A stretch of 64,000 bases of DNA from Hexactinellida sp. DTS-2022. Taxonomy: Eukaryota; Porifera; Hexactinellida. The translations under genes and the position numbers were made by a program. Location of the stretch: assembly GCA_028753945.1 (NCBI GenBank), contig JAPNXP010000002.1, positions 4,526,001-4,590,000 of the forward strand, written 5' to 3'. Shown one piece after another: positions 58,130 through 64,000 of this stretch. Below the pieces are notes generated by a model, which worked only from the letters and a program-made list of their open reading frames with translations, was not told the origin of the DNA and ran no database searches. Positions within the stretch are counted from its first letter, which is position 1, and each line of letters starts with the position of its first letter.

Positions 58130-58745
58130 GTAACGGTGAATTGAAAATACCTATCCAGGTTTCAGCGAATTTGGTTCAAAGGTTGTAATCAACTGAGTTT
58201 TCCTATTTATAATACTCTATATACTTACACCTTGTGACTCGAAATTTTTCTAAGGTGACATGAACTTTGAATTCGATGCCAAGCCGATGACTTGGCAAGA
58301 TATTGAATATTTATAAAATTTGACAAGTCATCGGCTCAGCATCGAATTGATAGTTGATGTCATGGGCGCCGAAACTCTCAAACGCTAGGGGGGGTGTGAC
58401 GTAATATTCAAATGTGAAAGTTCAAAAAACAATGCTTATGGGGATAAAATCAATGTTTGATGGGCATAATTGTAAAGATATATACATCATCCACTGATAT
58501 TTATACAAACTCGTTATGGAATCAAGAATTTTCCATTTTTTTCCCCTGAATTCTCCTCGGCCAGGGGGGGTGACACCCTCCCTGACCCCCCCCCTTTCGG
58601 CGCCTATGGTTGATGTGACCTTAGAAAATTTCGAGTCATAAGGTGTAAGTATATAGAAGTATTCTAAATAGCCAAACTCACTTGATTACAAGGCAAATCG
58701 CTGAAACGTGAATAGAAACTTTCAAATCACCTTAATACATAAATG
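58130..58745. repeat. Foldback element with a hAT MITE inside
   Basis: Arms of about 110 bp: the left contains CTATATACTTACACCTTGTG, the right its complement CATAAGGTGTAAGTATATAG. A second inner hairpin has AAGCCGATGACTTGGCA and TTGACAAGTCATCGGCT. The MITE at 58361-58608 splits the right part. Confidence 0.7.
58361..58608. mobile_element. 248-bp hAT MITE with perfect target duplication
   Basis: Ends CATGGGCGCCGAAA and TTTCGGCGCCTATG, with GTTGATGT on both sides (58353-58360 and 58609-58616). Subterminal GGGGGG/CCCCCC runs. Confidence 0.9.
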
Positions 58746-59123
58746 GTAATACAAATATATAATAGATCCAGTTTCACAAATAATTCTAAATTAAGAAAAT
58801 TATAAGAGCTAGAGTCGATTTCTTTTCGAATATTTATAGTAATACATGAATCTGGCGTATATGAGAAGATTACAATTTTGCGCTCTCCCAATTAAATCTT
58901 TTCCCTAAACCTTCTACAAAATGTGCGTGTCTCGCTGCTGGACAATTTCATGTTGTTTGGTTGATGTAACCAAATATTATCGGAGTCGTATACGCTTCAT
59001 GTAACCGAATATTATCATTATTCGTATTCGGTTGAAGCAACCGAACATTATCAGTATTCGTATTCGGTAATTCAGCCAATTGTATGTATTCGTATTCCTT
59101 AGGACAACTATTAATGTACAGTA
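58746..59123. other. No gene; AACCGAA-type repeats at 58955-59080
   Basis: Words like GTAACCGAATATTATC and CGTATTCGGTTGAAGC alternate in both orientations, forming imperfect hairpins. These resemble the 18-bp array at 17.3 kb only in the CCGAATAT core. Confidence 0.45.
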
Positions 59124-59847
59124 CAGGTATCCCTCTTTTTACGCGGTAGATGCGTTCCTTGAAAAGCCCGCGTAAAACGAAATCGCGTAAAAAAACGGTT
59201 CATTCTCATAGTAACACATATTAAACCAATAGATGCGTTTCCAAATATTATAAACATCGAATAAAATCTTAAATACCTAGTGTTTAAACACTAAAAATCC
59301 AACATCCGGACCTCTCAGATAGCCAAGTTTTCCGTGTGTATGTTAATCCCATGAGAATTTCCAATATCGTTTTGAATTGAAATTATTTTTACCTATGGGA
59401 ATCCTGATAGAAACCAACTTGTGAGAATACTTGGGAATTCCCACAGAAGTGGAATTGTGTTGTGAAGGGAATTAAAATTCCCTTCACACCGCAACCCTAC
59501 ACCTTCGGGTACCTCCCACAACCGGGTATCTCTAGTGTGAATAGTGAAGCAAATATGTATTCATTTGACCAATAATATATTTGGATGAACTTACTATATG
59601 AAAAATACATATTCCTAACTATCAACTATCCCTAATCATCATTTTTTGTAATTGTAGAACCGCTTGTTACCACTAAATCTTAAAAATTATCGAAAATATC
59701 CATAAAAAAGAGAATTAATTGTATGAAAATCATAGATAAACCGGGTAAAACGAGTTGAGGATCGCGTAAAAAAAGTTTTGGTCTAAAAAATTGTACCGCG
59801 TAAAACGAAAACGCGTAAAATAAACCGCGTAAAACGAGGTATTACTG
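59124..59847 (-). mobile_element. Family F, copy 3 (complete)
   Basis: CAGGTATCCCTCTTTTTACG to CGAGGTATTACTG between TA dinucleotides, 724 bp. Same orientation as copy 2 and the reverse of copy 1. A GAACGCATCTACC-type block marks one end. Confidence 0.88.
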
Positions 59848-60123
59848 TATACTAATAATCGGTTCGAGTGGTTTCAACCTTAATGAAAAGCAATCTGTAT
59901 TACCTCTGAATTTTGCTCACTCACTGAAATTATTTGCAGTCTATTTCATAATTGATGCAATTACCTTTCTCTCTTCTTTATTTAAAGAGATATGTATGCA
60001 TTGAAATTTGTTGAATCTTAGTCATATAAAGGCTGAGCAAGTTCTGAGGATAGTTAGAAGTATTCAGAGCATCCATAGACATGTTCTATAGTGAATTTAC
60101 AGTTTCCTATAAGGAACACCGTT

Positions 60124-60374
60124 AAATATTGATTCTGATAACAAATATTGATGGCCGCATTGCCAAATTACCGCATAATATCTACCACCACTTTTGGAAA
60201 TCGCCCTATGGGAGATTTGTATTAGCCAAATCTTGAAACCGACAAAAAATAAAAAGTATAATAGATAGGGACATTTTCTTTTTGGTTTATTGATTTGTAT
60301 CGTATAGGTATATATTTCTCACAATTACAGGTTAATACAAGAACTTTCATTCACGTGGGGTAATTTAACCTTAA
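60124..60374 (+). mobile_element. Family A, 5'-truncated copy
   Basis: From AAATATTGATTCTGATAAC to GGGGTAATTTAACC and TTAA (60371-60374), matching the right third of copies 1, 2 and 4. The left boundary starts at an AAATATTGATT word that is internal to full copies. Confidence 0.82.
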
Positions 60375-60393
60375 CGAGGTTATACGAGGTTTT

Positions 60394-60740
60394 ACTGCCA
60401 TTGATATCTAATTAAATAAGTGAATATCTAACTCGGAATCACTGTTGGAGATGTTCTCGTGCTTGACTCCCATCTATAGTTTAGGATAGTTGTATATCTC
60501 TCCATTGCAAAGGAGGTAGTTTGTGACAGGGATTAACGGGTTGGTTAGAGGCTGGTTAGCCCTTGCGAAGCCGATGAACCAATTGTTATGAATAACATAC
60601 CCGAAGTCATCTGGTCCCCGGTGCATTATCGTCTCCAGGCTCTTGATTTCGTCCTTTTCGTCAATAGGGTCTTGTAGATACTTCAGAAATATTTCAGACA
60701 TTTGAAACCTTTTGATGAATTGACATTTCACTTTATTTGT
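60394..60740 (-). pseudogene. Asparagine synthetase glutaminase-domain fragment
   Basis: The minus strand reads SLETIMHRGPDDFGYVI (about 60580-60640), GFARANQPLTNPLIP and LLCNGEIYNYPKL (60474-60530). After a TAG and short gap comes SNSDSELDIHLFN (about 60394-60435). HRGPD, the QPL loop, NGEIYN and SDSE are glutaminase (class II amidotransferase) landmarks of asparagine synthetase. The usual MCGI start with its catalytic cysteine is not seen: the corresponding region begins MSEIFLK. The synthetase domain is absent, and a family-A fragment follows at once. Established role of the intact enzyme: transfer of glutamine nitrogen to aspartate. Here it is a broken piece, either an exon or a retroposed fragment. 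Confidence 0.72.
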
Positions 60741-60840
60741 TCTTGTAACTGTGCATACTAGAGATGGTAATAAGTCCATTGATTGAGAGTAAGTGTTGTG
60801 ACATAATATATTAATTTTGTTGCGAAATCGAATAGTCAAT

Positions 60841-61302
60841 AGAGATATTAGTATTGTTAACCAGGCTTGGCTTCCTTTTTCTCGTTTAATTTAGAATATG
60901 CAACTTTGTCCATCAAATCTATCACACATAAACAATTAACACGTTACTTAACTTATTAATTAATTAATAAGTTATATAAGTTATATAATTAATTAATTAA
61001 GCATTGTGTCTTGTCGATTCTTCAGCACTAAAATTACTAATTTTCTCGTTATTAAAGTGAATAAAAATATTACCAGGGATAGGAAAAACCCTCTTTGAAG
61101 AGGTAACTGATCTAGGTTGCGTATGAGGGTGCGGCCTTGCAGCCGGAGCCCTGGAGGCCCCGGGGATGTCCAATTGGAATGTTAGAGTTAATAATGCTTC
61201 CTAACTACAGTAGACATTGTTTAATGCACTACTTATGGGGTACAACTATATAAGACCGAGTCGAATACTGTAGCATAAACAAATTTTTCTATATATTATT
61301 TG
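60841..61302. other. No gene; AT palindrome at 60945-61000
   Basis: A TTAATTAATTAATAAGTTA / TAATTAATTAATTAAGC palindrome. A GC-rich patch at 61130-61180 (GCCCTGGAGGCCCCGGGG) is unassigned. Confidence 0.4.
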
Positions 61303-61400
61303 TATTAAGTAGGAGGGGCGGTTAACCGGTTAACCGTGCAAGAAATAGGATCGTAAGCGTATCCTCAGAACGGTTAATAATCCCCTCCCTTGTCTTTATA
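61303..61400. repeat. GGTTAACC-rich repeat, copy 2
   Basis: GGCGGTTAACCGGTTAACCG followed by CAGAACGGTTAATAATCCCC; matches 9285-9385 in order (TTAAGTAGGA, then GTATCCTCAGAACGG). Confidence 0.55.
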
Positions 61401-61462
61401 TACAATTAATGAAAATTCGTTTTAACTGCTTACCTTATTGGGCGTACAAATACCACTCGAGC

Positions 61463-61752
61463 CACGGTACGTGGTATACCGATGGTATAATTAGGTATAA
61501 TTAATTATACCAAATTAGGAATTGTTCGGTATAACATTCAAAACTTCCATTACACATTTAATATACCTACATCTAAACTACCTTAAATACTCGAAATTAA
61601 CGTAGTACATTGTTGTATAATATTGGTCTAATCTAGGTGCAATCTAGGAAAAATTTAATAAATATTAAGTATAAGGTGGTATACCGAAACTAGACACTAA
61701 CTTGGAATAATTGGTTATACCTAATTATACCATCGGTATACCACGTACCGTG
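61463..61752. mobile_element. 290-bp hAT MITE with perfect 8-bp duplication
   Basis: Ends CACGGTACGTGGTATACCGA and TCGGTATACCACGTACCGTG, with ACTCGAGC on both sides (61455-61462, 61753-61760). The terminal inverted repeat runs to about 40 bp (through GGTATAATTAGGTATAATTA). No ORF. A partial copy lies at 58000-58112. Confidence 0.92.
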
Positions 61753-62849
61753 ACTCGAGCCTCTGTCTCCTAGTTTGAGAGAAGACAAAGGTAAATCAGG
61801 GTTACAATTATTTAAATCAGTAGTCTTATAATATCATACCGTTCGAATTTCCAGCCGATCAGCAATGGAGCTAAGCTCCATTCTCATTGCGCTTATATCA
61901 TCTTCTATTAAGGGAATTCTATCGTTCATCCTTCGTTGCTCCCTGGAGATTCCTCCAAAATACATTCGCGAAAAGTCACTATAAAGAAAAGATAAAAAAT
62001 ATTCCGAAATACTTAATGAATAATAAACTTACTTCAATTCAACTTTCACAATCAAGTTTACAATCAAGTTTGCATGAGATATTTATACATAAGTTACGAT
62101 TTAATAATTTTGATGTTTGTAGTATAGTTGTGTATTGAAGTATGTACTATTACAATAGCAAACATTCAGCATGATAGGAGCATAATAAATTATAGTGCAT
62201 TCACATAAACATAACTCACAATTTCAAAAAAAAGAAAAAATACTCGTAAACAATGCAAATTTTAACTCATCAGCTCTTTTGTTAATTAGTTGGAAGGAGG
62301 AGGGACTGGTGGCCACGGGAGTGACGGAAGTGGAAGTGTCACGGCGGAGACAAGAATTTCCCATAGCTATTTGAGAATGTATTTACTCATAGACTTGAAG
62401 TATGTATTATTACTATAGTGGTTATAACAGGTAATTGTGATTCGAAATGAAATACAATGTAAACTCCGAAAAAGGAGTATTACTTCTGGAACGCGGTCTC
62501 GCTTTTTTCACTAAGGAATAATAAATAATTACATTCCACAAGGCCAGTCTAAGTTAGCTCCCATTATTTTCTAAACTGCCAAACAACTTAATTCGAAACC
62601 TCAAGGGAAAATATATTTGTTCGAAATTCGACAAAAACATTCCAATTAGAAGTTAAAGATGAACTGAAAGCGCATATTTTGAGAACACACAGGATGCAGA
62701 ATTATTTGACACAGGAAGTGGTGTCTACAGTTTTGACATGGGCGTTCATGAGGTATATACTTGAAACAAATGTCAAGGATCACACGATGCTAAAAAATTA
62801 AAATAATTGGATAACAAAAACAACAAATCCAACACAGAGGGGTGTTTTG
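61753..62849. other. No gene seen
   Basis: An 83-residue frame at 61887-62138 lacks motifs. A GC-rich patch at 62294-62352 (GGAGGAGGGACTGGTGGCC) is unassigned. Confidence 0.4.
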
Positions 62850-62980
62850 ACTGAAATGGACCCCCCTACAGATTTGGACCGGGGGTCCATTTACGTCAAA
62901 CACTATCTATATTTTACATATTTGACGGAAATGGATCCCCGGTCCAAATCTGTAGGGGGGTCCATTTCCGTCAAAAGAGG
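62850..62980. mobile_element. Double hairpin MITE-like unit
   Basis: The outer arms TTGACTGAAATGGACCCCCC and GGGGGGTCCATTTCCGTCAA enclose inner GGTCCAAATCTGTAGGGG-type copies, so each arm is itself a palindrome. About 130 bp. Confidence 0.65.
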
Positions 62981-63317
62981 GAACTGGACTTTTAGTAAAT
63001 GAAAAGGTGCAATATTATTGTATTGATAGACAATTGATTAAAAGGTGAAACAATGTGAATAATAATACTATTCCATTGCCTACTCTATATAAGGCCTACC
63101 ATCAAATGTACCATGGATGAAGTAGTGTACGATCAGATTGATTTTAGAAATTAATCTGTTATAATAAATAATTCTAGTAAATTAATAGATTTTCTCTATT
63201 GAGTCTTTATTGCTTACTTAACAACAATGATAAGAATACATAAATAATAATGTGGGTTCAAATAACAATAATAATAACAAAAATAATAATAGAAGAGTAG
63301 CCTTCTGGTGTATTTCA

Positions 63318-63640
63318 TTAATGTGAAAACTTCTTCAGTTTTCGCTTTTCTATACCTTTAGATGCAACAGCGGAGTTATAATTATTAACCTTGATAGCTA
63401 GTAAACAGTTGGCACAAGTGAAAATAAGATTTTTTAGGATAGTAAAAATAGAGACACCATAGGAAATGCAACCCAATTTAGCAATCGCATCAGTCTCTTC
63501 TAAGAATATGAAGGTTACTTTCACAATAATCTTTCTGGATGATCCTTCCCTCAATATCGCCAACAAGTTTTCTTTGCTTTCAATTGCAATTAACGTCTTC
63601 CATAAAGTTACTATAGATTCGAGGATAAACTCAGATGGAT
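63318..63640 (-). pseudogene. LWK...NYNS relic, copy 3
   Basis: The minus strand from about 63605 reads TLWKTLIAIESKENLLAIL, EGSSRKIIVKVTFIFLEETD, a hydrophobic middle with C..C, then LLAIKVNNYNSAVASKG and RKLKKFSH with a stop at 63318. It is the best preserved C-terminus of the three copies, in a single frame of 82 codons plus upstream sequence. The upstream half is replaced at 63662 by a family-B element. Family unknown to me. Confidence 0.55.
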
Positions 63641-63661
63641 ACTTTAGGCCACCACGGTCAG

Positions 63662-63870
63662 TTAAGGTTCAGGTATCCTCTAGAGTACTTCTACCATAAG
63701 TATTTACACGAATGAATTAATTTTTTTACAGCGGATTTACTTCATCCTCAGGATGCCAAAAATACAATAATATTGGCAAATAAACTAATAGAGGAAAAAA
63801 CCTTTTTTAAATTTTGCCATTTTTGCGGAATAGATCAATCAGAAAAGATTAACAATACCAAGAATCAGAG
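63662..63870 (+). mobile_element. Family B, copy 3 (left part)
   Basis: TTAA at 63662 then GGTTCAGGTATCCTCTAGAG and TTTTTTTACAGCGGATTTAC as in copy 1. After about 200 bp it changes into the ATGGATT repeats that run to the window edge. Confidence 0.85.
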
Positions 63871-63874
63871 GGGC

Positions 63875-64000
63875 TGGATGGATTATGGATTATGGATTTC
63901 ATGGATTTATGATCCATCAAATCCATAATCCATGGATTTTGGATGGATTTGGATTGACAAATCCCAAACTCATGGATATCGGGTGGATTTGGATTCTCCA
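63875..64000. repeat. GGATT/ATGGATT repeat block at the window edge
   Basis: Many ATGGATT, GGATTTGGATT and inverse AATCCAT words forming an imperfect hairpin (centre near 63915). It continues past the window. Confidence 0.7.

Overview
The window reads as eukaryotic, AT-rich, transposon-saturated DNA, most likely from an invertebrate animal. There are no operons and no bacterial-type gene packing. One relic still shows a spliceosomal-type intron. The recognisable coding sequence consists of metazoan transposase families (several hAT lineages, Transib, a Helitron-type helicase, an integrase joined to an OTU domain) and fragments of two host-type enzymes (a PP2C phosphatase and an asparagine synthetase). 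I cannot name the species. I see no intact host gene. The only reading frame that might be functional enters from the left edge (to base 310).

Layout. 0-11 kb: the edge reading frame, two copies of a 725-bp TTAA-flanked element (family A), a (GT)n tract on a retroposon-like tail, a complete hAT element with an 8-bp target duplication (4303-6207), and a minus-strand hAT transposase relic split by the second family-A copy. 11-20 kb: a near-perfect 715-bp foldback element flanked by TTAA, a 111-118-bp satellite array, a second hAT transposase relic, an 18-bp tandem repeat, and 1.76 kb of a 35-bp satellite with higher-order structure. 20-30 kb: family-A copies nested in other elements, including one that splits a Transib (RAG1-like) transposase relic, and a broken copy of a multicopy invertebrate gene at 27.1-28.8 kb. 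30-45 kb: mostly non-coding, with a second long array of the 111-118-bp satellite interrupted by three precise insertions, and a second TTAA-flanked family (family B). 45-56 kb: a Helitron-type helicase/OTU relic on the minus strand facing an integrase/OTU relic on the plus strand, the latter hit by two inverted copies of a TA-flanked element; then a Myb-like relic, a ZMYM-type hAT transposase relic and a PP2C pseudogene. 56-64 kb: more foldbacks and MITEs, an asparagine synthetase fragment, two relics of an unrecognised family also seen at 17.6 kb, and family-B and family-A ends.

The main story is insertion history rather than gene cooperation. Several elements interrupt known sequence cleanly, so relative ages can be read directly: relic transposases are oldest, satellites intermediate, and the TTAA and TA elements youngest. 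The most interesting items are the Transib relic, the higher-order satellite, the 715-bp hairpin, the intron-bearing integrase/OTU relic, and the three related relics that I could not assign to a family. All percent-style impressions are by eye; no alignment was run.
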